A DNA stretch of 64,000 nucleotides from Anaeramoeba flamelloides (Eukaryota; Metamonada; Anaeramoebidae). Shown piece by piece: positions 48,390 to 60,257 of this stretch (position 1 is the first letter of the stretch; each line of letters opens with the position of its first letter). The position numbers were made by a program, and so were the translations under genes. Where the stretch lies: positions 2,299,001 to 2,363,000 of the forward strand of contig JANTQA010000070.1 of NCBI GenBank assembly GCA_027625915.1, in the 5' to 3' direction. The notes beneath the pieces were generated by a model. It was not told the DNA's origin. It made no database searches and worked only from the letters and a program-made list of their open reading frames with translations.

Positions 48390-48899
48390 ATTTTATTTTC
48401 ATTTTTATTCAATACTTAATAATTATTTAACGAAAATAAATATATTTTTTCAAAAAAGAAAAAAAAGACACATAAATAATCTTTTAAAATTATTTTGATT
48501 ATTATTTATGAAAAGAATTGAAAACAGTAGTAAAAAAATAATAATACTTTTTTTGATATAATTTTTTAGATTTGTTTTTTTGATTTTTTTTTATACTTAA
48601 TGAAAGATTTTGCTTTTATTTTATTCTTATCATAAACCTAAGAATATTTATTTTAGGTGGTTTGCATAGTCTCTGAAATTTAATAGTTATAATATAGAGC
48701 TCAAAATTTACATTTTAAAGTATTTTTTGTCTTAAATATTTTTTTTTTAATTTAAGAAATAACATGAAAAAGAAGAAATTATCTTTTCTAAATTTACAAA
48801 AAAATCATCTGTATCTCCTAGAATTTTAAAGAATGGACAAAAAATCTTTGAAATCACTCAATTCTGTAATATTTTAGAAAGATTAATCTTTCCATGAGA

Positions 48900-49500
48900 T
48901 GACTTTTTATTGATATGTCCTTAATAAAATTAAGCACTATTTTTTTCTGGTTAATATTTTTCGAAATTAAGTTCATAACTTAATTCAATTAACCACTGTG
49001 ATAATTTTTTGAGAATAAAAACACTCTTAACTTTTGAATATCGAAAATATTTTTTGAAATTACCATGCACTTTTTGATTTTTTTTTGAAAAATTGGGGCT
49101 GAGAAAAGTTTGAAAGCAAAGAATAAGTTAATATATTAAATTAGAATGGTTTATCAGAGAGTTTATCCTTTTAGTTGAACTTTTTTTTAATTTTACCATT
49201 TAAAACTAAAAAAAAACATTTGAAGACCAAATTAGTGCCTTTTGTGAAAATAAAATTCCCCATAATTTAGAATTTGTTTGAGTAAATGAGTTAAAACAAG
49301 ATATTGTTTCTAAAAATATACATAATTTCAAGTGTGAATTCAATGATTTTGGCAAAACATGTTTTCAAGAAAAAGTTAGATTGAAACTTTATTTATTTTT
49401 ATTTTTTCATTTAGTTTTTTCTTGTTTTATTAATGAAGTATTTGATCAGTTTTCGGTTTTTAGTGTTTTTTGGGTCGTATGTACATATTATTCTTATTTC
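48900..49500 (+). repeat. Dispersed repeat, uninterrupted copy
   Basis: It matches the two halves of the repeat at 4480-6180 as one continuous sequence, from TTAAnnAAGCACTATTTTTTT to TTTTTAGTGTTTTTT and GTCGTA. It defines the insertion-free form of the family. An open frame at 49381-49563 lies in it but is not conserved in the other copy. Confidence 0.7.
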
Positions 49501-50216
49501 TATTTTTTTTTTCAAATATTCTTGAACTTTCCATCGAGAACAATTAATTTTTACTTTCTATAAATTGATTGAGATTTCTATCTAAAAATTTTAAGTTTTC
49601 TATTTCCAAATTCATATTTTCATTATTGTTTTTTGAAAATTTCAATTTTTTTTGAAATGTGTTCAAAAATCAAAAATTTCGAATTTCTTGTTGATTTTTT
49701 ACCTACTTTTGTAAAGATTGAAATTATTACTTAATTAATTTTTATTTTTGGTCATATATTTTATATCTTGGGGGATTGTGGATAACTTTTGAACTATAAT
49801 TTTACTTTTTTATTTTAGAAAACAAATTTTTCTAGTTTAGAGATCTGAATAGTAAAATAGTGATTATTTAATTATAATAGATATTTTCAATCTATAAAAA
49901 TATTTATTTTCAAAATTTAATTTTTAATTGGTCAGTGATTTTGAAATATAGTTTATTATAAATATTAGGATGAGGGTTATAATTGTATTGAAAATATAAT
50001 GATATACACTTTTAATAATAGATAAATAAACTAGTTACAAGTTTACCTTGATTTGTGGTGAATTCTTTTAATTTTTCAGATCAATATATAATTTTTTTCA
50101 TTTAAATCCTTGAAAATTCGAAATTTTGTACTATTTTAACTTTCCTAGAATTGAAAAATGATGAAATTATTTGTGTTGATTAATAAATTATGTTTCTACC
50201 ACCAGAAATTTTATAA

Positions 50217-50575
50217 TTGGTATTTTTAAGCTATATAATTTTTGAACAGAAAATCGTTTTTGGAAAAAAAGAAAAAAGAATTTTTCAGACTTTTTTTCAA
50301 ATTATAAATAAAAAATCAAGTAAATCTACCAGAGTTTTTATAGGGTATTTTATTTCCAATAAAATTCTCAATTTTCTTGAGGAATTGCCCATTCTATGAA
50401 AAAAATCGAAAATTTTGGATTAAAGAATTAATACAAATAAACAAAAATAATAAGAATAATGTCTTTGATATTATTCAAAATAAAGACTCATTATTTATCT
50501 TATCATTGGATAATGATTAAGTAAATTATGATTCATTATTAAAATTTATAAACAAAAATTTAGAAATTAGGGAGA
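50217..50575 (+). pseudogene. Decayed copy of an unrecognised coding sequence (copy B)
   Basis: An open stretch of about 60 codons (IIFEQKIVFGKKEKRIFQ..., ending NFLEELPIL) is followed, after a change of frame, by FWIKELIQINKNN, FDIIQNKDSLFILSL, one stop and YDSLLKFINKNLEIR. The last three peptides recur in the decayed copy near 8040-8300. The family is not recognised. A hairpin-cassette unit begins exactly where this similarity stops. Confidence 0.5.
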
Positions 50576-50755
50576 AGTGCCGCCAAGTGCCTGGCTTTTC
50601 CACAATTTAAAAGAATGGAGAAAAATCATAGATTTTATCCAATTCTTTTAAATTGTGGAAAAATTAACAGCAGTTTTTTTTTAATTTAAGAAACAAACAG
50701 AAAATTTATAAAATTTGCGGTTTATTTCTTAAATTAAAAAAAAACAAATGGCTGT
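50575..50755. repeat. Two-hairpin cassette unit
   Basis: This is a compact, clean example. It opens with a linker (AGTGCCGCCAAGTGCCTGGC), then a type B palindrome (CTTTTCCACAATTTAAAAG / CTTTTAAATTGTGGAAAAA), then TAACAGCAG, then a type C palindrome (TTTTTTTTAATTTAAGAAA / TTTCTTAAATTAAAAAAAA). It shows that type B and C hairpins travel as adjoining units. Confidence 0.75.
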
Positions 50756-50869
50756 AAGAGGAAATTAATTTCCTCCCTTCAAAATAATAAAAAAAAAAAC
50801 TAAAATTTTCATTTTTTATATGTTAAAGTAGGAAAAAAAAGGAGGGGGGTGAGATTTCTATTCCTCAAA

Positions 50870-51430
50870 AGTTATAGTATCAAAAATCCAATCTAAACTT
50901 TTAAAACATATCAAAATTCAATTTTTGAAAAAAAAACTCTTGTTTAATTGATACTAGAAGAAATAACAAATTAGAACCATTCACTATTTGTAATGATTAA
51001 CAAATATTTAAAAATTGCATGTCTCACAAAAATAATAAATAAATAATTATCAATACAAATAAATCATGGGTGTGTTAAAAATTTTGGAGAGAGCAAAACA
51101 AAAAATTACATAGGTAAATTTGTATAAATTTTTTTCGGAATTTATATTATTCAAAGAGTTTAGAAACTACAATTTAGTTTTATTTCAATTTTTCTATTTT
51201 GAACAACTCAACTTTTACATAATATCAATTATTGAAAAAAATTTTGATCGACTGAAAATAAGTTACGTAATTTAAAAAATGAAATGAAAAACAAAAAACT
51301 CAAAGATGAAAAAATGATTTTCATATTTTTACAAAAATCACAATTATTTCCAATTTAAATGAAATTGTATTATTGTGATTGTTTTAACCCATTTTAATTG
51401 TGTGAATATTTTTGAATTTTAGTTTAGTTT
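50870..51430 (-). repeat. ~540-bp TIR-like element, inverted copy
   Basis: The reverse complement matches 55204-55740 along its length. Words shared in order (read on the minus strand) are CACAATTAAAATGGG-like, TATGAAAATCATTTTTTCATC, TTACGTAACTT, CAATTATCAATAC-like, TTTTTGTGAGAC and the terminal TTTAGATTGGATTTTTG. It has no coding capacity. Confidence 0.65.
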
Positions 51431-51812
51431 TTAATCTGTATTATTTATTGCAATGATTAAGACTTTTCAAATAGCAAAAGATATTCGTTTAAATTATAAT
51501 TTGAGGTAAAAAATGTATTGTTAATCTATTTTTCGTTTAAAAATCAAATATTAAGATTTCATCTTCTCAATTAAAAAATTGATTTGTAATTTTTTTTGAA
51601 TTAGAGTTCAGTAATAAGGATTTTTTTGAACAAAACTTCCCAATGAAAAATTGTTTTGAAATTTTGATACAAATAAACTTTTTCAAAAATAAAATAAAGT
51701 AAAGTAATAAAAAGAAGTAAATAATTCTGATTAAACAAATATTATATAAATTATTATTTTTTGATCTTTAACAAAAAAAAAGAACCAATTCAGTTTATTT
51801 AAAAAGAAAGAA

Positions 51813-52533
51813 TTAATTTTGGTTTGGGTTTTGTTGAACTACATTTTTTAAACTATTTTGGTTTCGATTAAAAATCTGGATTGTGTTTTGTTTTTTTATC
51901 TTAAAAGTGATTTTCATGCTAAAGATATTGGTTTTTGTATTCCATTTGGACCAAAACTTATTGCGTGATCGGTCAATTTCTTCGTTTGGTATTCTAAAGG
52001 CAATGTTTTCATAGGGCATTGCTGCGAAGGCCAAATATTGATATCTCTCATCTGGGATTTCAACTTTTTGTTCAAACGCACTCATAATTCTATATAACGG
52101 CTTCACATCTTTTTCAATTTTTGGATATTCAATTTTAAATAAGATAGATTTTTCTTTTGTTTGTGAATCAATTTGAGGAATAACTTCAAATCCTGGTCTT
52201 CCTATTGTTGGTCTTTTTGGTATGATTTTTTTGTTTTTTTTTTTGGGTAATCTTACCATTCCACTTTTTTTTGCCTGAAGAAATGCCCTTTTTTTCAAAT
52301 TGTTTTGATGTTTTTTACCTTGTGTGTGTGTTAAATAACTTCCTTCATTTAAATGAAGAGTTAAGCATAATCTACATTCAAAAAGACCAATGTGATTTCT
52401 ATAATTTGTTTATTATTTTTTTAAATAAAAGATAATAATGATAGGAAATGTATAAGGGTTTGAAATATTAATATTTAATTTCATAGTGATTGTAAATACA
52501 AAATTCATCATTTAAGAGTTATTCCAATCATTC

Positions 52534-52569
<36 letters not shown>

Positions 52570-55500
52570 TCTTTAAAAGTAAATATAGCTAGTCAAAAAA
52601 AAAAAAAAAAAATTGATTTGAAAATCAGAGTGAAGTATAAAATTAGAAAGTGAGTTGTAAATTAGTGTAATTTTTTTTCAATATTTAGTTTTCAAAAAAA
52701 TAAATTAAGTTTATTTATTAATGAGTACAAAATGAATCTATTGTCAAAAGTTGTTCGTTACTGTTTTTATTTGTTTATGATTATTAAAATGGCAATACTT
52801 AATTTTAAAATTATTGTTTTCATTTTGGTTTTTTTTTTCTTCAAAACTAAAGGTAATCCTTATAAAGTAGTTTTAAAAAGGTGTAGTCAAGAAAGTTTTT
52901 AATATCGGCATGAAAATAGCTCCATTGAAGTTGTGTAATCTATTTTAACAATACTTCTGAAAACTTTTTTGTCAAGATTTTTTAAAATGACTAATCCAAA
53001 ATGTAGATTTTGATTTAAATATAAAGCATAAAATATTTTTTAAAAAATCATTATTTGGGGTCTATCCACTTATCGTGGGTTTGCTCCATGTCCAAGGAGT
53101 GGGTTACCACTAAAAATGATATTGTGAAATGGCACTTCACAATTGAAAAAATTCAAAAAATTCAAATAAAAATATATATAGGATCTCAATAACAAAAAAT
53201 GTAAAAAACAAAAAAATTCACTCAAGATCAAAGGTAAAAAAATGCAATTAACAAAAAAGATTCAAAGGGATTTCAATGATAAAAATACAGTCAATTAAAA
53301 AAAAAAATTCGCACAGTATCTAAATACAAAAAAATCAAATAAAAAAAAGTTAAAAAGAATTTTCCATTTCAAAAAATTCAAATTTTTTGAAAAAAAAAAT
53401 AATCACAAGATTTTAAATTTAAAAAATTACAATTATGAAATAAAAAATTTCAGAGGATCTTAAATGACAAAAATTAAAATTACAAAAAAAAAATTTGCAC
53501 AGTATCTAAATACAAAAAAATCAAATAACAAATAAAGTTAAAAAGAATCTCAATTCCCAAAAAAATTCAACGACAAAAAAAAAAAGTTAAAAAGCTTTTT
53601 CAATTCCAAAAAATTCAAATTTTTGAAAAAATTAGACGTTTTCTCATTTTATATTTTCAAATGGTTAAATTTCTTCAATTTGTTTCAAATTGTTTTCTTT
53701 CAGTACAAAATCAATTTAATTCGATTTAATCTAATTTGTGGTTATTTTGTAACCCTCTAAATTTAACAAGGTATAATTTTGTAACATTCTTTATATAAAA
53801 ATAACTCATTTGAGAAATGAAAAAAATGGAAAAAAAAAAAAAAAAGCTTCGAGATCTCAAAAAGCGCCAAAGAGAGCCACTTCAAAACCAAGACATAGTT
53901 GTATTCAAAATCATAATTAACAACCATTTAAATTGGAAATTGACTGTCACTCTTTGAAGATTTTTTCTAAAAATGTCCGAATTTTGGATTGTTGATTTTT
54001 CGAGATCAATCGTACATCATATTTTGGTTAGTTTTTAATTGATCTTGGTTAACTTTTAAAAAATAACTAAATTTTTTTTTCGATTTCAAAAAAATATTTT
54101 TTACCTTTATGGCTTGTTCCTTAAAAATATTTTGAATTTTTTTATATAAAAATAAAACCTTATATTTAAATAGGGGGATCAATTTTTTAATATTTTTTTT
54201 TAAAAAAGTTTTTTTTCCAATATTTCTGATGTGAATATTAGATCTTTTTTAAAATAAAAATATATTTGCTATTACTCTTCAAAAATAATAAATTCACTAA
54301 TTAATACCTTCGTGACTCTAATAAAAATCAAATCAAAAATTTGATATTTTTCTTTTATATTATATATTGATGATGGTTGAATAGTATTTAACCCAAATTA
54401 ATTGTTATAAGCTATTTCCAAAAAAGTGAGGCAAATCTAATTTAAAATATATTTATTAAACTCAATTCTAAAAAAACGATTTAAATATAGAAAATTATTA
54501 TTCATCATTTATTGATTCTTTAATCATAATCCTATTTGTTGGTAAGAAATTACCTTAATTAAAGATATCAAAGTTTTCTGATCTCAATTTGATATGAAAT
54601 TTTTTTATGTGAAAAATTTGTGGTTATTTTATTCTTTTTGATCATAAAATTCATTTATTTAAAAGGTTTAATCTCGATAAAATTTCTCAGAGAATGGAAA
54701 AAAAAAATAATAACTGTATTTTATTGTTTAAAAAATCTTTTTTATCCTGAAAATATTATCAGTTTTGTATTGAAATTGGCCATATCTCATTTTATACAAA
54801 AAAAGTGTTCATTTTTTTTTTTCATTTTTTTGCAAATATTTTAATGAACATATTTTGAAATAAATACCTTAGTCATTGATTAAATTAGTATTAATATTTT
54901 ACTTGTTTTGGTATTTTCAATTTACAAATAGATCAACTAACAAAGAGGTTTTTTTATGAAATCCAAAAATAAAAAAAATGTCCCAATATTTTTGGAAATC
55001 GCTTACATAAAAGTATATCTAGTCTAAAATTTTACTTTTTCTTACAAAATTATATTGTGAGTTTATGTGTGTTTGGGATACAATATCCTAAATAACTGTA
55101 AATTTTATTGTTAATCAAGATAAATAATATTATGAAATCTAAGAAACTCTTTTATTTACTCTATAATAACATGCAATGTCTATATGTATGTATATATATA
55201 AACTAAAATTCAAAATTTTCAACACAGTTAAAACAGTCCAAATAAACACAATAATTCAATTTCATTGAAATTGGAGATAATTTTGATTTTTGTAAAATAT
55301 GAAAATCATTTTTTTCATCTTTTTGTTTTTTGTTTTCAGTTCATTTTTTGAATTACGTAACTTGTTTCGTTAGATCAAAATTTTTTTCAACAATTGATAT
55401 TAGGTTAAAGTTGTGTTGTTCCAAATAGAAGAACTCAAATAAAATTAATTGGTAGTATCTAATCATTTGATCGATCAATAATCCTAATAGAATTTAAACA

Positions 55501-57970
55501 AATTTACCAATGCATCTTTTTTGTTGGGATTTACTCTCAACAAAATTTTTAGCACACCCTTGATTTATTTGTATTGATAATTATTTATTTTTGGTTTTGT
55601 GAGTATTTTAATTTATATAAAAGTGTTGATATTTCAATTAGCGAATAATTTTAATATGGTATTTCTTCTTGAATTGATTAAATAAGTTTTTTTTTTCACA
55701 AATCTAATTTTTGGTAGGTTAAAAATTTTAAATTGGAGTTTATATATAATAATATATATAATTAAAATTCAAAATTATGGGCAAAGTTAAAATAGTGAAA
55801 AGAATCATAATTCTACACTTTTATTCAATTTGAAAAAATTTTGATTTAACAAACTATTTTTTCATTTTTTTGTTTTTTTTTATATTTTCATTTTATTTTT
55901 CTCAGGTAACTTAATCTGTTTACATTAGACCTAAAATTTTTTTATATGATTGATAATAAGTTTCAGTTGAGTCCTTTGAAGTGGAAAAACTCAAATAAGA
56001 TTAGTTAATGGTATCTAATCATTATATGGATCAATAATTATTAATGTAATTTCAACAAATTTAATAATACATCTTTTTTGTTTTGTCTCAATTCAAAATT
56101 TTTGACACAGTATCTTTTTATTTTGATTTATAATTATTTATTTTTTATTTTTGTGAGATGTAAATGATAAATAATTGTAAACATTTCGATTAACTAGTAG
56201 GTCTATTTTAATATTTTCCGTATAATTTATATAATAGGATTTTTTTTCAAAAAAATTGTTTTAGCAGTGATCACAATTTTTGAATTGGGTATTTTTTGAT
56301 TTTTTATATAAAAGGATTTAGGTGTTAGAAACACTTAATCTGTTAAAAAGAGAATTTTGAAGTGACTAAATTCGTATTTTCTCATTCAAAGAGTGCCCAA
56401 GTGAGTACAGTCATTAGAAGCATTTTAAACTTGATTTTGTTTTCTAAAATTTTGAATTGGAGTTTATATTGGTTTTTTAAATAAAAGGTATTTTTGAGTT
56501 GTTAAATCGAATATCTTTACTATTTTTGGAAATTATAAGAATCAAAATGGTGGTGAGAAAAGTATTGTTGTTTAATTTTTTTATATTACATTTTAAATTC
56601 AGAATTTTTGAAAAGTTTTCAACATTAAAAAAGTATACATCTGAGAAAATTAAAAATTTTATAAGTAAATATATCCTGATTTTAAAAAGTAGATAATTAC
56701 TTTTAAAGTTGCTTTGAAAAAAGTATTTAACGAAGTTCCGAAAATCGGTCTACTGGGATTTGTAGAATGTTTAGTCTAAACTTTAGAAAAGTTTATCGTT
56801 GAATTGTTTTAAAAAATCAATAGTATTTTAATTATTTATATAAATTGTTGGTTCTGTATATTTGTTTGCCAAGATTTGAATTATTTAAAGTTACTTTAGG
56901 AATTTCTTTTTAATTTGTTTCCATACAAGAAAAATAAATTCTGCATAAGATTGGATTATGTACTAATGTACTTCGCTTTATCATTTCTTTTTTTTTCTTA
57001 TTGAAAATTATCAGTTTGAGTTATTGTTTACAACCATTTTTAAAAAGTTAGTACTTTTTTTTTTTTTTAGAGATTGAAAGAATTAAAACTTTTTTAAAGT
57101 CCTTTGTTTTTATAAAGTGGAAACTTTTTTTAAAAAAAGCACTTTTCTTCAGACCCCAACCTCGACCACACTTAAAGGTTCTACACACTTTATTAAAATA
57201 GAAAACTTTCAAAAAGTTTTAGTTCTGGCAAAATTTTCACTTTAATAAATTAGAACACTTTAAAAAGTTTTTGGTTCCTAACTTTTTTAAAACAGAGGTA
57301 TGAATTTTCTTTTGTTTTTTTTTTTTTCTTTTCATTTAATTTTGGTTTTTTTAAATCATTTTTTTTATTTTTGATTGTTCAAAAGATTACAAGAAATGGA
57401 AATTGTGATCACAAAAATAAGTTTAAAAGGTTCTTCTCATTGTTAAAGCATTTTGCATTTCATAAGATTTTTTTTATGGCGATTTTAATTTCAATGGTTT
57501 TTGAAAATGTATAAACCAAAGCAAAATTTATTTTGGATTTTGGTTCAATAAAATAAGCAAGTTTAATCATGTTTTGAAGTTCAAAGTCTTTGAGTTGTTT
57601 TTTGTTTTTTTGTTTAAACTCTTTTTAAATAATCACTCAATTGGGTTTGTTTTGTTTGATTGAAACTTTATTGTAAAAAGCAAGAAATTTGGAAATTCTG
57701 TTTAAATCAAAAAACTGTTAGTAAACTTACTTTAAGAAGTATGGATCTTGTTCCAAATTAACATTTTCAAGCGCAAGCTGTCTTAGCCTTTTTCTTCTTT
57801 CAACGTTTGACTGTCCATCAGATCTTAGCCCACCAACACCTATTTTTGAAGGTTTTTTTTTTGTTTTTTTTTTTTTAATTCAGAAAACAATGAAGAAAAG
57901 AATTTAGAAACAAAAAAGGGTTCAGTTTAAAACTAAAAATACCTGGTTTTGATCCGTGCTCTCGTGACAT
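51813..57970 (-). CDS. SF3A2: Splicing factor 3A subunit 2 (SF3A66/Prp11), three exons
   Basis: This subunit of the U2 snRNP SF3a complex helps U2 bind the branch site. Exons 57970-57943, 57839-57731 and 52398-51813 join in phase (1, 2) into 240 residues starting MSREHGSKPGVGGLRSDGQ. Residues 21-47 match the family (RRKRLRQLALENVNLEQDPYF). Next is a U1-type zinc finger with C54-X2-C57-X12-H70-X5-H76 inside LCLTLHLNEGSYLTHTQGKKH, shown here in part. The C-terminal half has IGRPGFEVIPQ, FKIEYP, RIMSAFEQKVE, RYQYLAFAAMPYENIAFRIP and FWSKWN, all in family order. The protein ends soon after, without the long proline-rich tail of animal SF3A2; a short Asn/Gln-rich tail is present instead. Intron 2 is 5.3 kb and full of repeats. 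Confidence 0.95.
53130..53640. repeat. A-rich tandem array with ~184-bp period
   Basis: The word GCACAGTATCTAAATACAAA followed by AAATCAAATA and AAAGTTAAAAAGAAT occurs at about 53310 and again at about 53494. Shorter relatives (GGATCTnAATnACAAAAA, CAAAAAATTCAA) are spread through the block. The plus strand is strongly A-rich. Just before it, 53055-53115 is less AT-rich, with a CTCC...GGAG mini-hairpin. Confidence 0.6.
54408..55005 (+). mobile_element. ~600-bp TIR element, copy 3 (SF3A2 intron 2)
   Basis: It starts TAAGCTATTTCCAAAAAAGT and ends as the reverse complement of TAAGCGATTTCCAAAAATA. The interior aligns with copy 1 throughout (ATTTATTGATTCTT, TTTAATCTCGATAAAATTTC, TGTATTTTATTGT, TTAGTCATTGATT). 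Several regions are more diverged than copies 1 and 2 are from each other. Confidence 0.8.
55204..55740 (+). repeat. ~540-bp TIR-like element, complete copy
   Basis: The clearest intact copy. The left end is TATAAACTAAAATTCAAAAT and the right end is the reverse complement of TATAAACTCCAATTTAAAAT, giving roughly 27-bp terminal inverted repeats with a few mismatches. The interior is non-coding. It served as the reference to show that the copy at 17930-19725 is split. Confidence 0.7.
55745..56300 (+). repeat. ~540-bp TIR-like element, adjoining diverged copy
   Basis: It starts within a few bases of the end of the previous copy and repeats its order of words (TTCAATTTGAAAAAATTTTGAT, TAATCATTATATGGATCAATAA-like, ATACATCTTTTTTGTT, TTTTTGTGAGAT, TTTTTGAATTGGG). 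It is more diverged. The two copies form a direct tandem pair. Confidence 0.6.
56330..56440 (-). mobile_element. Inverted LINE 3' tail fragment (SF3A2 intron 2)
   Basis: On the minus strand this reads CACTCTTTGAATGAGAAAAT, AATTTAGTCACTTCAAAATT and CTCTTTTTAACAGATTAAGTG, matching the LINE 3' end at 19385-19470. Only ~110 bp are present. On either side, 56274-56320 and 56448-56493 resemble each other (AATTTTTGAATTGG ... ATAAAAGG), possibly an old target duplication. Confidence 0.6.
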
Positions 57971-59204
57971 TTTGAAAAGTGAAATAATAAACAAAAAGAT
58001 AAAAAAAATGATAATTAAAAAATCTTTTTATTGGAAGTGAAGATAAAAAATCCTATTCTGGGTTTGTTGAGTATTAGCCATTCTAAAGAGTCATGTTTTT
58101 TCCCAAATTTATCACACTAAACCTCTATATACAACAATTTGAGGAAGACAAACAACATTATTTATAAATAATCTTTCTTCCTTTAATTATTTGATAGACT
58201 AGTTTGTCATCTTGGTTATGGAACAGTATCCGGAGAATTAAAAAAAAGAAAGAGAGTGATATTATTCTTAAAAATAAAATGTTGGTTACTTTGAAAGAGG
58301 ATTGGGTTTTTTAGAAAAATTTGTTCCAAGATTTTGATTTTATGACTTTTTTCTTTCTTTTCTGTATTACTGAACTAAGTTGTGAATAAGGCCGAGGTAT
58401 TAAAAGTAAAGAGAAACACAATAGGTTTTTCAATATTCTTAAAGATCCATATTTTAATACTTTGTTTGATACTGATAAATTCAAATTCATTTTATTTAAT
58501 TTTTAGTTCAATTTCCTTTATTAAAATTGATTGAACTCAACAAATAAAACAACTCAAGAGAAGATAATGGTTTGAAAGTTAAGCCAATTTTACAAAGTTA
58601 CTTCACATTTTAAAGTATATACTGAATTAATGAAAGCTTGTGTTAACATATTTGTAAAATGGAAAATGAATTAAAAATTTTTAGATCATGCTTTGTTTGC
58701 TAATAGGGTTTATTTCAAATCAAGGTCAAAATAATTTCAATTCAATACTTTCTGTTAAAATTCTCGAGGTTGTGTTTCTTTTTTTTAACACCCACCTTTA
58801 AATAAGTGGTTGATGGTTTTAGTTCACTATACTTTATTAAGTTTAAAATTCCAATTTATAAAAGTTAATTTTTTTACTCATAAGTCTATGGATATCTGTT
58901 TGCTTTTGAAAATGATACTTTTTTTGAATTTATCAATCCATAACGACAACACTCACATTGCCACTGATCATCTGAAGACTTCAATTCAAATTCTTTGGAA
59001 AAACACTTCCAAAAGAATCCCAAAAGGATATTAGAAAAAGATTTTTGCAAATTATTTGAATAATCCTTCCTTCGAAAAAAATTTCAGTTATTTCAAATCA
59101 TGTATTGAATACCCTTATTAAATTACTCATGACGGAAGATTGTCGATCATAATAATTAGAAAACTTTTTCATTTTTTTTTATTTCATCTCTTAAATTTTT
59201 TCAA
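57971..59204. other. Divergent promoter region between SF3A2 and RPS5
   Basis: 1.2 kb shared by two genes that point away from each other. No TATA box or other core element can be singled out. An open frame at 58810-59034 has a less AT-rich end but no recognised motif. A (GA)-rich patch lies near 58240. No repeat of the families described was found here. Confidence 0.5.
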
Positions 59205-60257
59205 ATGACCCAATACGAAGAACAAGAATCTGAAAATCAAAAAGAACCTGAAATCGAATTAGAATCAGCAACAGAAATTAAACTTTTTGGAAAATGGAGT
59301 TACGAAGGACTTAAGGTACTGTGATATACCACCACTTTTTAATTGTTTCTTCTTGATTCAAACAAAAACACTAAAACAATAAACAAATGTTTTTCTTTTT
59401 GTTTTTTTTTCTTTTCCCTTCAAATGTTTTGGTATAATTCAAAAAAAACAAACCAAAATAAAAAAAAAGGTTTCTGATATGTCACTTGAAGATCAAATGT
59501 CATGGAAACCAAACTCAAGAAGATTTTTAACTCACTCTTCCGGAAGATGGCAAGTGAAACCATTCAGAAAGATCAAGTGCCCAATTGTTGAAAGGTTTGT
59601 TTGCTCTTTGATGATGCACGGAAGAAACGCTGGTAAAAAAATGATGGCCATCCGAATCCTTAAACACACCTTCGAAATTATCAATTTAATCACAGAAGAA
59701 AACCCAATCCAAGTATTGCTCGACGCTATTACAAATTCAGGCCCACGTGAAGACACCACTCGTGTTGGTAAAGGTGGTGGAGCAAGAAGACAAGCTGTTG
59801 ATGTCTCTCCTTTAAGAAGAGTAAATATTGGAATTTATTATCTCTGTTTTGGTGTAAGTTTTTCCTTTCTTTATTTTTTTTTTGCTTTGCTTTTCCAAAT
59901 TTTTTTTTTATTTTGTTGTTTTCTTTTTTTTTTCTTGGTAGAATACCTCCAAATTGGGATCCACCAATTATATTAAAACAGAACTAAAACTTTTTTCTTT
60001 TTTCTTTTTCCTTTTTCCATTTTTCTTTTTTCTTTTTTCTTTTCTCTTTTCTCGTTTTTCTTTTTTTAAATTGTATAAAAACAATAACAACTTTTAATTT
60101 CAAAACAATATAGGCAAGAAAAGCTGCCTTTAGAAATACCAAATCAATTTCAGAGTGCTTAGCTGACGAATTAATTAATGCAGCTAAAGGAAACTCAACA
60201 AGTTTTGCAGTTAAAAAGAAAGATGAAATCGAAAGAGTTGCTAGAAGTAACAGATAA
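59205..60257 (+). CDS. RPS5: 40S ribosomal protein S5 (uS7), three exons
   Basis: A small-subunit head protein that binds the 3' domain of 18S rRNA near the mRNA exit. Exons 59205-59315, 59470-59853 and 60114-60257 join, both introns in phase 0, into 212 residues (204 in human). The N-terminus is an acidic, lineage-specific stretch, then [13 protein letters not shown]. Exon 2 has [61 protein letters not shown] and YYLCFG. Exon 3 has [26 protein letters not shown] and the invariant end ERVARSNR before TAA. The introns are short (154 and 260 bp), T/A-rich, with donors GTACTG and GTAAGT. The contrast with the kilobase introns of the neighbours suits a highly expressed gene. Confidence 0.97.

Larger units (their letters stand above)
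48390..51812. other. Convergent intergenic stretch between TM9SF and SF3A2
   Basis: Both genes end here. The stretch contains a dispersed repeat (48900-49500), a decayed coding remnant (50217-50575), a two-hairpin cassette unit (50575-50755) and a ~540-bp TIR-like element (50870-51430). No polyadenylation signal can be singled out in such AT-rich DNA. Confidence 0.55.
52399..57730 (-). other. SF3A2 intron 2
   Basis: A 5.3-kb intron (donor AAA/GTAAGT, acceptor TTATAG/A). In plus-strand order it contains an (AT)n tract (52538-52567), an A-rich tandem array (53130-53640), the third ~600-bp TIR element, two adjoining ~540-bp TIR-like elements and an inverted LINE tail. Around 57050-57310 there is a stretch with repeated and inverted AACTTTTTAAAG words, plus a less AT-rich patch at 57150-57190. 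Confidence 0.75.

Noticed and set aside
53055-53115. Less AT-rich patch that might be a tRNA or small RNA
   Set aside because: Only a 4-bp mini-stem could be drawn; no cloverleaf or known fold.
58810-59034. 74-codon open frame upstream of RPS5
   Set aside because: No motif, no splice context, and another frame is equally plausible; likely chance in the promoter region.
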